This document shows positions 28,792 through 37,524 of a stretch of DNA of 42,628 nt, in pieces. Each line of letters begins with the position of its first letter. The stretch's first letter is position 1. The stretch comes from an uncultured Burkholderiales bacterium (GTDB taxonomy: Bacteria; Pseudomonadota; Gammaproteobacteria; Burkholderiales; Burkholderiaceae_E). The stretch lies in NCBI GenBank assembly GCA_903903975.1, contig CAIVAS010000125.1, positions 1 to 42,628 of the forward strand, read 5' to 3'. A model generated the notes under the pieces. The model did no database searches. It was given only the letters and a program-made list of their open reading frames with translations, and was not told the DNA's origin. Both the position numbers and the translations under genes were made by a program.

Positions 28792-31634
28792 CAAATCGAG
28801 GTGGTTTCACCCTTGATCAGATGCATCTGGCGAAGCTGCGGCAAGGACTCGAGGAAGTCCTTGAGCTGACTCAGCGGCAGCGGCTCGCTGATAAATGCCC
28901 CCTGCATGCTCTCGCAGTCGAAGGCCCGCAGCGCTTTCATCTCGGCAGCAGTCTCGACGCCTTCGGCCATGGCTTCAAGCCCGAGCTTGCCGGCGAGTGT
29001 CGTGATCGCCTGAATGATTGCGGCATTGCCGCGGTCTTCAGGCAGACCACGAATGAAGGTCCGGTCAATTTTCAGGCCGTTGACCGGCAGGTTCTTCAGG
29101 TACGACAACGAGGCGTAGCCGGTGCCGAAGTTGTCGATGATCACCTTGATGCCCAGTCGCCTGAGTTCGGTGAGCAGCGCGATCGTCTTGTCGCTGTTGT
29201 CGATGAGGGCGTTTTCGGTCAGCTCGATGCGCAGCAGACTCGCCGGAAAATGGCGCTCTGCCAGCATGCCGTTGAGCTGCGCCAGAAATCCGTCTTCGGC
29301 AAGCTGGCGCGGTGAAATGTTGACCGAGATCGAGACATCGGCATAGCGGTCGAGCCCGATCTCGACGCGGTCATCGAGTGCCCGGCGGATCGCCCAGATG
29401 CCGATTTCCTTCATCAGATTGCTCTGTTCGATGGCCGGCAGGAAGCGCTCGGGCAGCATCAGCCCGCGCGTCGGATGGCGCCACCGCATCAGGCCCTCGA
29501 CACCCACAAGGCGGCGTTCGCCCACCGCAAGCACCGGCTGGTAATAGAGATCGATTTCGCCGCGTTGCAGTGCCAGCGGGAATTCGGCGCTTAACTGGAG
29601 CTGATCGCTTCGTTCGTCCGAGACGTTGCCGGCAAAAAAGCGCACGTTATTGCGGCCTTCCGACTTCACCTGATACATCGCGGTGTCGGCGCATTTGATG
29701 AGCAGTTGCGCCTCGGCGCCATCGTCTGGCGAGACGGCGACGCCGATCGATGCCGACAGAAAATAGGCGCGGTTCATCAGCACGAAAGGCCGCTCGATCG
29801 CGGCCAGCACCTTGCGCGCGATCTGCTCGATCTGGGCACGATCGCGCAGATCAGGCAGCAGCAGAATGAATTCGTCGCCGCCCATCCGGCCGGGGACATC
29901 GGTGCGCCGGATCGATTCGCGCAGTCGCTTGGCAACGTCGATCAGGACCTGGTCGCCGACCGAGTGTCCGAGCGTGTCGTTGATCAGCTTGTAGCGGTCG
30001 AGGTCGACATAGAGCACCGCGGCCGGCTGTCCCATCCGCAATACATCTTCAAGCTGATGCGTCAGATAAACGCGGTTGGGCAATCCGGTCAGGGCGTCGT
30101 GAAGTGACGCGTGCATCAGCCGCTGCTCGGCGTTCTTGCGCTGCAGGTAGAGCGACATGGTCCGAGACAAGATGTCAGCGAGCTGCATCAGCAGTCGCCC
30201 GGCCCGAAACCCGGTCGGACCGAAAAACAGCATGGCCGACAGCACGTTGTTGCGCTCATCCAGAATCGGCGCCATGAAGGCGGCCTGCTGGCCCAGCTCC
30301 TCGGTGCTGTAGCGCGCGACGAAGCCCGGTTCGTCCGACAGGTCGGGCAGCCAGACCGCTTCGCCACTCGACCAGGCCCGTCCTTCCAGGCTGTCGTGAG
30401 ACATCGGGATCTGGTTTGGCAGGGCCGAGAGCATTTTCAGGATGGCCGGATTGCCCCAGCGCTCCCGAACGGTGATGGCGCGTGTGCCGGGGATCTGTAC
30501 CAGGTGGGTGCCGCCAGACCAACCCATCAGACCGCACACCGCAATGATCAGGGCCACGAAGACCCGGTCGGTCTCGGTTTCCTCACGCATGATCGAGGCC
30601 ATCTCGCCTTCGACCTGCAGCAGCAACTGCTGGTAGTACTCCTTGGTGATGGCCCGACCCACGCCGCGATAGCCCTGGAAATTGCCGGTTTCGTCGAAGA
30701 CCGGGCGCCCGCTCAGGGTGACGTGATGCACCTGCCGGGTCGGATCGAGAAGGCTGAATTCAAAGCCGTCGAAGGGACGTTTGGCGGACAGATCATTGCG
30801 GTGCCGACCCCAGTCGGCCTTCGGAAAATCGATCGGCGCCAGCTCCCAGTGGTGCTTGCCCAGACCTTCCTTGATCCAGTCGCCCCCGAGCGCTGCTGAT
30901 GCGCTGTCTGACAGAAAGCTGATTCGCTGCTCGAGATCGGTCTCCCAAACCCAGTCAGCAGACAATTGAGTGAGGTCGCGAAATTTCGATTCGCTCGCCG
31001 CCAGCATGCGGGCCATATTTCGCATCGCCGAGACATCCTGGACGATGCCTGTCAGCCGCAGAGTCGCACCGCTTGCGTTGCTTTCGGGCAGGGCGACACT
31101 GCGCACCCAGACGGTCTCACCCTCTGGCTTGAGATAGCGATATTCGATCCTGACTTCACGGGCGGTCTTGATACCGCGCCGATGGGAGGATTGCCAGCGC
31201 TCCTGATCGTCGTGGTGAATGTTTGACAAAAACACGCGAGGCACGGGCGGAGGTGCCGACGGATCGACACCGAAGAGACGATAGGCGCCATCGCTCCATT
31301 GGAACTTTTCGGCTTCGACGTCATACGACCACGAACCCAGGAGCGCGAGTCCTTCGGCGATATGTGCAGGCGTGACCGGGGCGGCCGTCTGCACGCCGAG
31401 AGGTGCTGATGTCTCGGCCTCGCTATCCGGGCGAGTCAGCAGGTAGGCAAGGATCCCGACCGCGATCAGTCCGAAGATCACCGCGGTGGTCAGCGCCACA
31501 GGGCGAGTCCCGAGTGCGGCCAGACCGACAGCTGTTGACGCCATCGCCACGCACGCAAAGACCGCGAACAGCAGCCAGCCCTCGCGATGCGACTGCACGC
31601 GTGCGTACAATGATTTGATTGCGTCACGCTTCAA
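28791..31634 (-). CDS. membrane PAS-PAS-GAF-GGDEF-EAL cyclic di-GMP protein
   Basis: This large protein (947 residues from TTG 31634) has two transmembrane segments (about residues 20-70), two PAS domains (about 90-190 and 205-320), a GAF domain (about 345-505), a GGDEF domain and an EAL domain. The GGDEF site is canonical at about residue 585, and an RxxD inhibition site (RRTD) lies exactly five residues before it. The EAL domain departs from consensus: EGL for EAL at about 711, and IDNFGTGYASL for the usual DDFGTG. Lys of LKIDRTF and Glu of EGVET remain. It is likely an active diguanylate cyclase with a doubtful phosphodiesterase. No ATG start exists; TTG 31634 follows a GGGTGG stretch, while TTG 31676 and GTG 31598 are alternatives. 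Confidence 0.9.
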   Translation of the reverse strand: MKRDAIKSLYARVQSHREGWLLFAVFACVAMASTAVGLAALGTRPVALTTAVIFGLIAVGILAYLLTRPDSEAETSAPLGVQTAAPVTPAHIAEGLALLGSWSYDVEAEKFQWSDGAYRLFGVDPSAPPPVPRVFLSNIHHDDQERWQSSHRRGIKTAREVRIEYRYLKPEGETVWVRSVALPESNASGATLRLTGIVQDVSAMRNMARMLAASESKFRDLTQLSADWVWETDLEQRISFLSDSASAALGGDWIKEGLGKHHWELAPIDFPKADWGRHRNDLSAKRPFDGFEFSLLDPTRQVHHVTLSGRPVFDETGNFQGYRGVGRAITKEYYQQLLLQVEGEMASIMREETETDRVFVALIIAVCGLMGWSGGTHLVQIPGTRAITVRERWGNPAILKMLSALPNQIPMSHDSLEGRAWSSGEAVWLPDLSDEPGFVARYSTEELGQQAAFMAPILDERNNVLSAMLFFGPTGFRAGRLLMQLADILSRTMSLYLQRKNAEQRLMHASLHDALTGLPNRVYLTHQLEDVLRMGQPAAVLYVDLDRYKLINDTLGHSVGDQVLIDVAKRLRESIRRTDVPGRMGGDEFILLLPDLRDRAQIEQIARKVLAAIERPFVLMNRAYFLSASIGVAVSPDDGAEAQLLIKCADTAMYQVKSEGRNNVRFFAGNVSDERSDQLQLSAEFPLALQRGEIDLYYQPVLAVGERRLVGVEGLMRWRHPTRGLMLPERFLPAIEQSNLMKEIGIWAIRRALDDRVEIGLDRYADVSISVNISPRQLAEDGFLAQLNGMLAERHFPASLLRIELTENALIDNSDKTIALLTELRRLGIKVIIDNFGTGYASLSYLKNLPVNGLKIDRTFIRGLPEDRGNAAIIQAITTLAGKLGLEAMAEGVETAAEMKALRAFDCESMQGAFISEPLPLSQLKDFLESLPQLRQMHLIKGETTSI

Positions 31635-31637
31635 ATA

Positions 31638-32288
31638 ATGACCACCCGCTTGCGCTGGCGCTCCTTCATGAATCAAAAATCATCCTTCGACGACAATGCC
31701 TCGGCGGCGACAACCGGCTCGCCGCTGCCGCCGCGACCCCATGACACCGCCCTGTCCCCACCATCGGCCTGGGTAATGAAGTGGTTACCCTTCATCCGAC
31801 GCGGCGCAAGAGTCCTTGACTATGCAAGCGGATCGGGGCGTCATGCCCGCCTGGCCTGCTCGTCGGGTCATGCCGTCCTTGCCGTTGATCGGGACGCCGA
31901 AGCCCTTTCCTCAATGCAGGGTACTGGGATCGATACTTGGCCGGTAGATCTGGAGCATGGGCGGTTGGCCATTGGAGCCGAGCGGTTCGACGCGATTATC
32001 TGCACCAACTATCTGTTTCGACCGCGACTTGATCTGATGGCTTCCTGGCTCGCGCCGGGTGGTCTGCTGATCTATGAGACCTTCGCTCACGGAAACGCCC
32101 GCTATGGCCGGCCTGCCAACCCGGACTTCCTGCTGCAACCGGGTGAACTGGCCCAATTGGCCTTGCGTTGCGGTTTACACCTGCTGGCGTTTGAGGACGG
32201 TTACCTTCCGACACCGCGTCCCGCTCGCCTGCAGCGTATGGTTGCACTGGCTCCGCCTTTCGACCTTGAGCGATTCCCTCTGGGCTGA
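31638..32288 (+). CDS. class I SAM-dependent methyltransferase
   Basis: The 216-residue protein has the SAM-binding motif I VLDYASGSGRHARLA at about residues 59-73, the acidic strand-2 end AVDRDAEAL, and DAIICTNYLFRP followed by LAPGGLLIYETFA. This is the pattern of small methyltransferases near the TehB/UbiE group. The acceptor is unknown. The ATG at 31638 lies 4 bases from the TTG of the divergent GGDEF-EAL gene; a later ATG at 31668 (MNQKSS) is possible and would leave more room. Neither has a clear ribosome site. A TACAAT at 31606-31611 may serve as -10. The dapA gene follows after 56 bp. Confidence 0.88.
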   Translation: MTTRLRWRSFMNQKSSFDDNASAATTGSPLPPRPHDTALSPPSAWVMKWLPFIRRGARVLDYASGSGRHARLACSSGHAVLAVDRDAEALSSMQGTGIDTWPVDLEHGRLAIGAERFDAIICTNYLFRPRLDLMASWLAPGGLLIYETFAHGNARYGRPANPDFLLQPGELAQLALRCGLHLLAFEDGYLPTPRPARLQRMVALAPPFDLERFPLG

Positions 32289-32310
32289 AAGTGTTGCCGA
32301 CTCCCTGAGC

Positions 32311-32316
32311 TAGAAT
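32311..32316 (+). promoter_or_regulatory. candidate -10 element for dapA
   Basis: TAGAAT lies 28 bases before the dapA ATG. No -35 hexamer sits at 16-18 bases; a TTGCCG at 32294-32299 is too close. Support is positional only. Confidence 0.3.
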
Positions 32317-32344
32317 CGTCCCTTTACCTGCAGGCACCATCATC

Positions 32345-33223
32345 ATGATCAAAGGCAGCATCGTGGCAATCGTCACGCCGATGCACGAAGATGGCAGTCT
32401 TGATCTGCCCGGTTATCGGCAACTGATCGACTGGCATGTTGCAAGCGGCACGGCAGCGATCGTTGCGGTCGGTACGACCGGCGAGTCGCCGACTGTTGAT
32501 GTCGATGAACACGCCACGCTCATTCGCGTCGCAGTCGAACATGCTGCCGGCAGGCTGCCGGTCATCGCCGGCACCGGAGGCAATTCAACCCGCGAGGCGA
32601 TCGACCTGACCCGGCATGCTGCAAACGTCGGTGCAAGCGCATCGCTGCAGGTGGTTCCTTATTACAACAAGCCCGGTCAGGAGGGTCTTTACCGCCATTT
32701 CCGGGCGGTTGCCGAGTCCGGTTCGCTGCCGGTCATCCTTTACAACGTTCCTGGCCGAACGGTTGCCGATCTGAGCAACGATACCGTCGTGCGCCTGGCG
32801 CAGGTCCCCGGCATCATCGGCCTGAAGGATGCGACCGGTGATATGCCGCGCGCCTGCGATCTGCTTGATCGGGTGCCCGAGTCTTTTGCGCTCTACAGTG
32901 GCAACGATGATTCGGCGCTGGCGCTGATGGCGCTCGGCGGACATGGCGTCATCTCGGTCACCGCCAATGTCGCACCGGCCCAGATGGCAGCGATGTGCGC
33001 CGCGGCGCTTGCCGGCGATATCGTCGGCGCCCGCGCCCTCAACCGCAAGATGCTCGCGCTGCATTTCAAGCTTTTCGTCGAGGCCAACCCGATCCCGGTC
33101 AAGTGGGCGCTCCAGCAGATGGGCCGTATCGAAGGCGGAATCCGCCTGCCGATGACGCCGCTTGAGCCGCGCAACGTTGAGCAGGTCAGGCTGGCATTGC
33201 GTCAGTCAGGGGTGCTGGCATGA
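32345..33223 (+). CDS. dapA: 4-hydroxy-tetrahydrodipicolinate synthase
   Basis: This 292-residue enzyme condenses pyruvate with aspartate semialdehyde, the first step toward diaminopimelate and lysine. All active-site residues fall at the E. coli numbers: Thr44 and Thr45 (GTTGESPT), Tyr107 (PYYNKPGQ), Tyr133, Arg138 (NVPGRT) and the Schiff-base Lys161 (GLKDATGD). Length is that of E. coli DapA. The stop overlaps the start of bamC by 4 bp, the same dapA-bamC order as in E. coli, where BamC was first named DapX. Confidence 0.98.
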   Translation: MIKGSIVAIVTPMHEDGSLDLPGYRQLIDWHVASGTAAIVAVGTTGESPTVDVDEHATLIRVAVEHAAGRLPVIAGTGGNSTREAIDLTRHAANVGASASLQVVPYYNKPGQEGLYRHFRAVAESGSLPVILYNVPGRTVADLSNDTVVRLAQVPGIIGLKDATGDMPRACDLLDRVPESFALYSGNDDSALALMALGGHGVISVTANVAPAQMAAMCAAALAGDIVGARALNRKMLALHFKLFVEANPIPVKWALQQMGRIEGGIRLPMTPLEPRNVEQVRLALRQSGVLA

Positions 33224-34380
33224 ATCACCGATCCATTCTGGCGGGCTTCGCGCGCCGCGTACTGATTCCGACGCTGACGATCACGATGCTCGGCGGCTGC
33301 TCCTATCTCACCGATTCAGTGCGCAGCGCGTCCAGCATCGATTACAAGTCGGCATCCAAAGGCCCTAATCTCGAAGTACCTCCCGATCTGGTGACACCGA
33401 AGGCAGACAGCGCCTTCGTCGTGCCGGCCGGTCCGTCTGCCGGTACGACCTACTCGGCCTACAACCGCAGTCGAGCGGCCGCGACCGATCGCTCCAACAC
33501 TGCCAGCGTTGAAGTGGTGCCACAGTCGGGTCCGGCACGCATCGTTCGCGAAGGCAATCAGCGATGGCTGGTGGTCGATCTGCCGCCTGCGATGGTCTGG
33601 CCAGTCGTGCGTGATTTCTGGCTTGAGTCGGGTTACGCGCTGATGCTCGATAACCCCGAATCGGGAATCATGGAGACCGACTGGAAAGAGCAGCGACCGC
33701 CGACCGACTCCTGGCTGAGAAACAAGCTCGCCAGCGCGCTGGGCAGTTATTACTCCACGGGTGTCAGGGAAAAATTCCGTTCCCGTCTCGAGGTGGACGG
33801 TAAAGGCACCGATGTCTTTATCTCCCAGCGGGGGATCGTCGAAAAACTGGTCGGTGTTCAGAATGATTCGACCCTGTGGACGCAAACACCACCCAATCCG
33901 GAGGTCGAGGCTGAATACCTTCAGCGCCTGGTGCTGAAGTTTCTGCCTCAGCAGGCAAAGTCCCAGGAGGCGGCTGCGCTCGAGACGCTTGTCCTGCCGA
34001 ATCGGTCCAAGCTGATCGATGTCGATGGCCGCAGTTTCGTTCAACTGCCGGATTCTTTCGACCGATCCTGGCGTCAGGTCGGGCTGGCACTCGATCGCAG
34101 CGGATTCACCGTCGAGGATCGCGATCGCTCCAACGGCATCTACTACATTCGTTATGTCGATACCAATCAGGCCGACAACCAGCCGGGCCTGTTCGATCGG
34201 GTCTTCGGCACGGGTGCCAAGAAAAACCTCGCGGGCAAGAAGTTTCGGGTCACCGTCGCTGCCGATACCGGCGGCTCCCGAGTCGGCGTGCTCGACGACA
34301 ACGGCGCAGTCCCCGCCACGGACGCCGACAAACGCCTTGCCACCCAGATTGTCACGGTGCTGAACGACCAGCTGCGCTGA
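33220..34380 (+). CDS. bamC: BamC, outer membrane assembly lipoprotein
   Basis: This 386-residue precursor has a basic N-terminus, a hydrophobic stretch and the lipobox LGGC with Cys27, so the mature protein is a lipoprotein. The BamC lasso region follows the Cys ([20 protein letters not shown]). Two helix-grip domains follow, the first around [20 protein letters not shown] and the second around [31 protein letters not shown]. BamC is an accessory part of the BAM complex that inserts beta-barrel proteins. It overlaps dapA by 4 bp and is 14 bp before the MBL-fold gene. Confidence 0.95.
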   Translation: MNHRSILAGFARRVLIPTLTITMLGGCSYLTDSVRSASSIDYKSASKGPNLEVPPDLVTPKADSAFVVPAGPSAGTTYSAYNRSRAAATDRSNTASVEVVPQSGPARIVREGNQRWLVVDLPPAMVWPVVRDFWLESGYALMLDNPESGIMETDWKEQRPPTDSWLRNKLASALGSYYSTGVREKFRSRLEVDGKGTDVFISQRGIVEKLVGVQNDSTLWTQTPPNPEVEAEYLQRLVLKFLPQQAKSQEAAALETLVLPNRSKLIDVDGRSFVQLPDSFDRSWRQVGLALDRSGFTVEDRDRSNGIYYIRYVDTNQADNQPGLFDRVFGTGAKKNLAGKKFRVTVAADTGGSRVGVLDDNGAVPATDADKRLATQIVTVLNDQLR

Positions 34381-34394
34381 TCGCGGTTTCGGTC

Positions 34395-35177
34395 GTGCGA
34401 TTTTCCAGCCTCGGCAGCGGCAGCGAAGGCAACTCACTCCTGGTCGAGTCAGGCGGCTCGGCAGGTCAATCCGCTTTCAGGGTGATGATTGATTGCGGAT
34501 TCGGGCTGCGCGAGGCCAGGCGCAGGCTGGCGCGGTTGGGCTGCGAGCCTGGCGACATCGGCGCCATCCTGGTCACGCATGAGCATAGTGATCATGTTGG
34601 CGGTGTGTTCCGACTGGCTCGGGCACATCAGATTCCGGTCTATCTCACCAGCGGCACTTTGCGCGCCAGTCCGCAGGCGGCGGGTGCCGAAGCGCTGGTG
34701 AGGGTGATCGATTCGCATGAAGCCTTCGACCTGCCGGGTTTACGTGTCGAGCCCTTTCCGGTGCCGCACGATGCCAGCGAGCCGGTGCAATTTGTGCTCG
34801 ACGACGGACAGTCTCGCCTCGGCGTCCTGACGGATATCGGTCATCCGACCGCCCATCTGCCCAAGGTGCTGTCGCGCCTGACGGCATTGGTGCTCGAGAC
34901 CAATCACGATGCGCAGATGCTCGCGGTCTGCAACTACCCGCCGTCGCTCAAGCGACGTATTTCGGGTAGGTACGGTCACCTCGAAAACAGCGACTCGGCG
35001 ATGATCCTGGCTGGGCTGGATCGCTCGGTACTGAGGCAGGTTGTCGCGGCCCATCTGAGTCGACAGAACAACACCCCGGTGCTCGCGCGTTGCGCGCTGG
35101 CTTCCACTTTGGCGTGGGATCCCGAGCGCATTCATGTTGCGGATCAGGATGAAGGGCTGAACTGGCTGGAGGGCTGA
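34395..35177 (+). CDS. MBL-fold metallo-hydrolase, YycJ-like
   Basis: The start is GTG at 34395, giving 260 residues that open RFSSLGSGSEGNSLLVE, the usual start of this group. The metal-binding motif HxHxDH appears as THEHSDHVGG. Further ligands are likely in PVPHDA, VLTDIGHPT and LETNHD. Members of this group are related to YycJ/WalJ, 5'-exonuclease-like proteins with roles in DNA or cell-wall-linked processes in Gram-positives; the function in Proteobacteria is open. It follows bamC by 14 bp and is the likely end of the dapA-bamC transcript. Confidence 0.9.
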   Translation: MRFSSLGSGSEGNSLLVESGGSAGQSAFRVMIDCGFGLREARRRLARLGCEPGDIGAILVTHEHSDHVGGVFRLARAHQIPVYLTSGTLRASPQAAGAEALVRVIDSHEAFDLPGLRVEPFPVPHDASEPVQFVLDDGQSRLGVLTDIGHPTAHLPKVLSRLTALVLETNHDAQMLAVCNYPPSLKRRISGRYGHLENSDSAMILAGLDRSVLRQVVAAHLSRQNNTPVLARCALASTLAWDPERIHVADQDEGLNWLEG

Positions 35178-35249
35178 GAGGCGCCTTTGACGCCCAATCG
35201 TCGCAAGGTTTTTATCGCGACGCTTTTGCCACCCAGCCTTCAAGCCCGA

Positions 35250-35290
35250 ATGCCCGAACTCGGGCATCCGTCTGACCGGTCAGCGACCGG
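35250..35290. terminator. two adjacent hairpins between convergent genes
   Basis: ATGCCCG/CGGGCAT (35250-35267, loop AACT) and CCGGTC/GACCGG (35276-35290, loop AGC) stand in tandem in the 114 bp between the MBL gene and the lipoprotein gene. The second is followed on the plus strand by a T5 run at about 35299. They probably end transcription from one or both sides. Confidence 0.45.
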
Positions 35291-35291
35291 A

Positions 35292-35675
35292 TCAGGGCTT
35301 TTTCATGGCGTCGGCGGCGGTCTTGGCAGCTTCGGCTGCCGCCTTGTTGGCGGCTTCCTTGGCGGCATCAGCGACAGCCGAGGCAGCGGTGCTGGCAGCG
35401 CCTGCGGCAGCAGCGGCCGCGTCCTTGCCGGCGTCCTTGGCAGCGTCGGTGACTGCGGTTGCAGCAGAACCTGCGGCAGCAGCGGCGTCTTTCGCAGCGT
35501 CAACCGCTTTGTCGGCGGCTTCTTTTGCAGCTTCGACTGCTGCGGCTGGTGCCGGTGCCGGTGCCGGTGCAGCGGCTGGTGCCGGAGCGGCAACCGGTGC
35601 CGGGGCTTCTTCTTTCTTGCCGCAAGCTGCGAGCGACACGACGATCAGGGAGGCGATAAGCAGTGATTTGGTCAT
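35292..35675 (-). CDS. alanine-rich lipoprotein with LEA-like helical repeats
   Basis: The 127-residue precursor has a clear lipoprotein signal ending SLAAC with Cys18 and an AAGGA ribosome site. After KKEE comes a Pro/Ala linker (APAPVAAPAPAAAPAPAPAP) that could span the wall. The rest, about 80 residues, is nearly all Ala with regular Lys, Asp and Glu (KEAADKAVDAAKDAAAAAG and similar units). Such Ala/Lys amphipathic repeats recall LEA group 3 stress proteins or Lpp-like helices. I know no assigned function. Other frames here are also open because of the repetitive codons, but only this one has signal, lipobox and ribosome site. Confidence 0.85.
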   Translation of the reverse strand: MTKSLLIASLIVVSLAACGKKEEAPAPVAAPAPAAAPAPAPAPAAAVEAAKEAADKAVDAAKDAAAAAGSAATAVTDAAKDAGKDAAAAAAGAASTAASAVADAAKEAANKAAAEAAKTAADAMKKP

Positions 35676-35796
35676 GATGATTCCTTAGGTGGCAGAACTG
35701 AAAAAAGGCTTGCTGCATGCGATGGCCAGCGAGCGGAAGACGAAAGGATTTGCCGCAGCATCGGCGCTTGGGAAAGGACGATGAAGGGTTTGCACA

Positions 35797-35827
35797 CCGA
35801 CTAAGTCGGAGACAGTTTTCTATTCTA
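35797..35827 (-). promoter_or_regulatory. candidate promoter and palindromic operator of the lipoprotein gene
   Basis: Read leftward, TAGAAT at 35827-35822 could be a -10 element. Just downstream of the expected start lies a 13-bp palindrome CCGACTTAGTCGG at 35809-35797. The leader to the lipoprotein ATG would be about 140 bases. The rest of 35676-35884 shows no gene. Confidence 0.4.
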
Positions 35828-35884
35828 GCAAATGCCACCGATCAGGCATTTTCGGATACTGACTGGCGATTCGATTCCTGCCGA

Positions 35885-36367
35885 TCAGAGTCCCAGCGTT
35901 GTCGGGCCAAGACAGTCGGTGCTTTCGTTCCATAAGGCGTCGTATCGCGTGGCAACGGGTTCGACCTCGGCCGGTGCGCCAAGCGTCAGCCTTCCTCGAA
36001 AAAAGTCGTGATGCGCACGGCGCAGAAGATGACGACGGTCGGCAATCACGACGCTCTCGCCCCGGTAGAACTCGGCTGGAATCTGTCGGCACTCGATGGC
36101 GGCGCGATGCCGCTGGCGCAGCTGCGCAAACCTTGGCGCGTGACGCTCGAGCCAGGTCGGATCAGCCACCATCAGTCGCAGCCGCGCACGCGGCTCGCCT
36201 TGCAAAAAGGCAGCCAGACTCTGGTCGCCTGCCAGGGTCTCGAAGGGCCAGTCGCGAAAATCGCGATCGGCAATCGTCATGTCGCGTCGGCCTGCGGCGA
36301 CTGCCGTCAGGATCGCTTCGGTGAAAGCGCCGCGGCTGCTGAACAGAACCGAGCCGTGCGGATCCAT
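35885..36367 (-). CDS. uncharacterised 160-residue protein downstream of roxA
   Basis: I do not recognise a named function. The protein starts MDPHGSVLFSSRGAFTEAIL two bases after the roxA stop, so it is co-translated with roxA. It is rich in Arg and has a motif-like run IADRDFRDWPFETLAGDQSL and later GESVVIADRRHLLRRAHHDFFRGRLT. No signal peptide or membrane segment is visible. The layout recalls a conserved Burkholderiales family often next to cupin genes (possibly DUF7931, from memory), and the two halves look like a repeat-type fold similar to one half of a phospholipase-D domain without its HKD motif; both points are weak. Confidence 0.75.
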   Translation of the reverse strand: MDPHGSVLFSSRGAFTEAILTAVAAGRRDMTIADRDFRDWPFETLAGDQSLAAFLQGEPRARLRLMVADPTWLERHAPRFAQLRQRHRAAIECRQIPAEFYRGESVVIADRRHLLRRAHHDFFRGRLTLGAPAEVEPVATRYDALWNESTDCLGPTTLGL

Positions 36368-36369
36368 GC

Positions 36370-37512
36370 TCAGTCTGACGCCTTGCCGATCAGCAGCCAG
36401 CCCGCCTCATGCCAGTCACGCAGCAGATCAGCCAACGCAGCATGCTCGAGCGCAGCGCCGGCATCCGCCGGTGAAAGCGAACGTTCGTCGGCGAGGCGCC
36501 TGAGCCAGCGCCTTGTGCCGGTCTGTGCATCGATGCTTTCGCCATTGATGAAGAGCCGTGTACCGCGCCAGGCCATGCGCGTGCACCGATCGAGTCGAAG
36601 ACCTCTGGCCGCGCTCGCCTTCTTGAAGGCGGGCTCGGACAAGGTGCGTTCAGGCCCGTCGAACCACACGCTGGCCGACGGTTCGGTCAGGTAGCAGCCA
36701 ATGAAGCGGTCGATCTCGGCGGTCGTCGGTTGCCATGTCCTGGCCCAGGTCTGCAACTGACCGACCAGATCAGCCGGCAACTCGCCAGGGTGCTGTGCGG
36801 CGACTCGGCCGCGGTCTGAAAAACGCGGATCGGAGCCTGCCGGCGAATCGCTGGCTGCAGACAGAAATGCCGTCAGAAATTCATGTCTTGAGGGCGCGCG
36901 AAAGCCGATCGAAAACGTCATGCATTCGCCGTCGGCAACGCCTTCATGTCCCCAGCCAGGCGGCACATAAAGCATGTCGCCTGGCTCGAGCAGCCATGAT
37001 TCGGTCGGCTCGAAGTGCGCGAGCAGCTTGAGCGGCGCGCCGCTCACAAGACGCTCATCGCCAGGAGGCGATATCCGCCAGCGGCGTTTGCCTCGGGCCT
37101 GAAGCAGAAACACATCATAGGAATCGACATGGGGGCCGACGCCGCCGCCGTCGGTGGCAAAGCTCACCATCAGATCGTCAAGGCGCGCGTCGGGCAGGAA
37201 TCGGAAGCGCTGCAGCAGTGCACTCATGGCGTCGTCGTGACGGTCGACGCCATTGACCAGCAATGACCAGCCGGGCTTGCGGCGTGCCGGCAGACGGGCG
37301 ATCGGCCCGCGCTGCAGCGCCCAGCGACCCTCGAAGGCACTCACCAGCTTCGCGTCGACCTCGTCGCTGGCAGCCATCTCAAAGAGCTGTGCCGGCTCGA
37401 TCGGCGAGACGAAATGCGGCAAAGCCTGGCGGGCCATGAAGGGACGGCGCTGCCAATGCCGGCGCATGAACTCGTCTACACTCAGTTCGCCAATCGAAGT
37501 CAGGATATCCAT
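36370..37512 (-). CDS. roxA: RoxA/YcfD-type ribosomal protein L16 arginine hydroxylase (JmjC cupin)
   Basis: The protein has 380 residues from ATG 37512 (MDILTSIGELSVDEFMRRHW). The JmjC cupin iron site is His128-x-Asp130 (GPHVDSYDVF) and His189 (PPGWGHEG), almost at the numbers of E. coli YcfD. RPFMARQA and FATDGGGVGPH are family landmarks. The C-terminal winged-helix part follows (about 280-380). The enzyme uses 2-oxoglutarate and oxygen to hydroxylate an arginine of ribosomal protein L16. The open frame reaches further upstream to 37890, but that part is antisense to the SlyD-like gene. The start lies 12 bp from the divergent start of that gene. Confidence 0.93.
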   Translation of the reverse strand: MDILTSIGELSVDEFMRRHWQRRPFMARQALPHFVSPIEPAQLFEMAASDEVDAKLVSAFEGRWALQRGPIARLPARRKPGWSLLVNGVDRHDDAMSALLQRFRFLPDARLDDLMVSFATDGGGVGPHVDSYDVFLLQARGKRRWRISPPGDERLVSGAPLKLLAHFEPTESWLLEPGDMLYVPPGWGHEGVADGECMTFSIGFRAPSRHEFLTAFLSAASDSPAGSDPRFSDRGRVAAQHPGELPADLVGQLQTWARTWQPTTAEIDRFIGCYLTEPSASVWFDGPERTLSEPAFKKASAARGLRLDRCTRMAWRGTRLFINGESIDAQTGTRRWLRRLADERSLSPADAGAALEHAALADLLRDWHEAGWLLIGKASD

Positions 37513-37524
37513 CGGGGTCGCGGG

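Noticed and set aside
35305-35688. 127-residue Ala-rich frame on the plus strand opposite the lipoprotein gene
   Set aside because: Its open reading comes from GC-repeat codons of the lipoprotein; it has no signal or ribosome site, unlike the minus strand.
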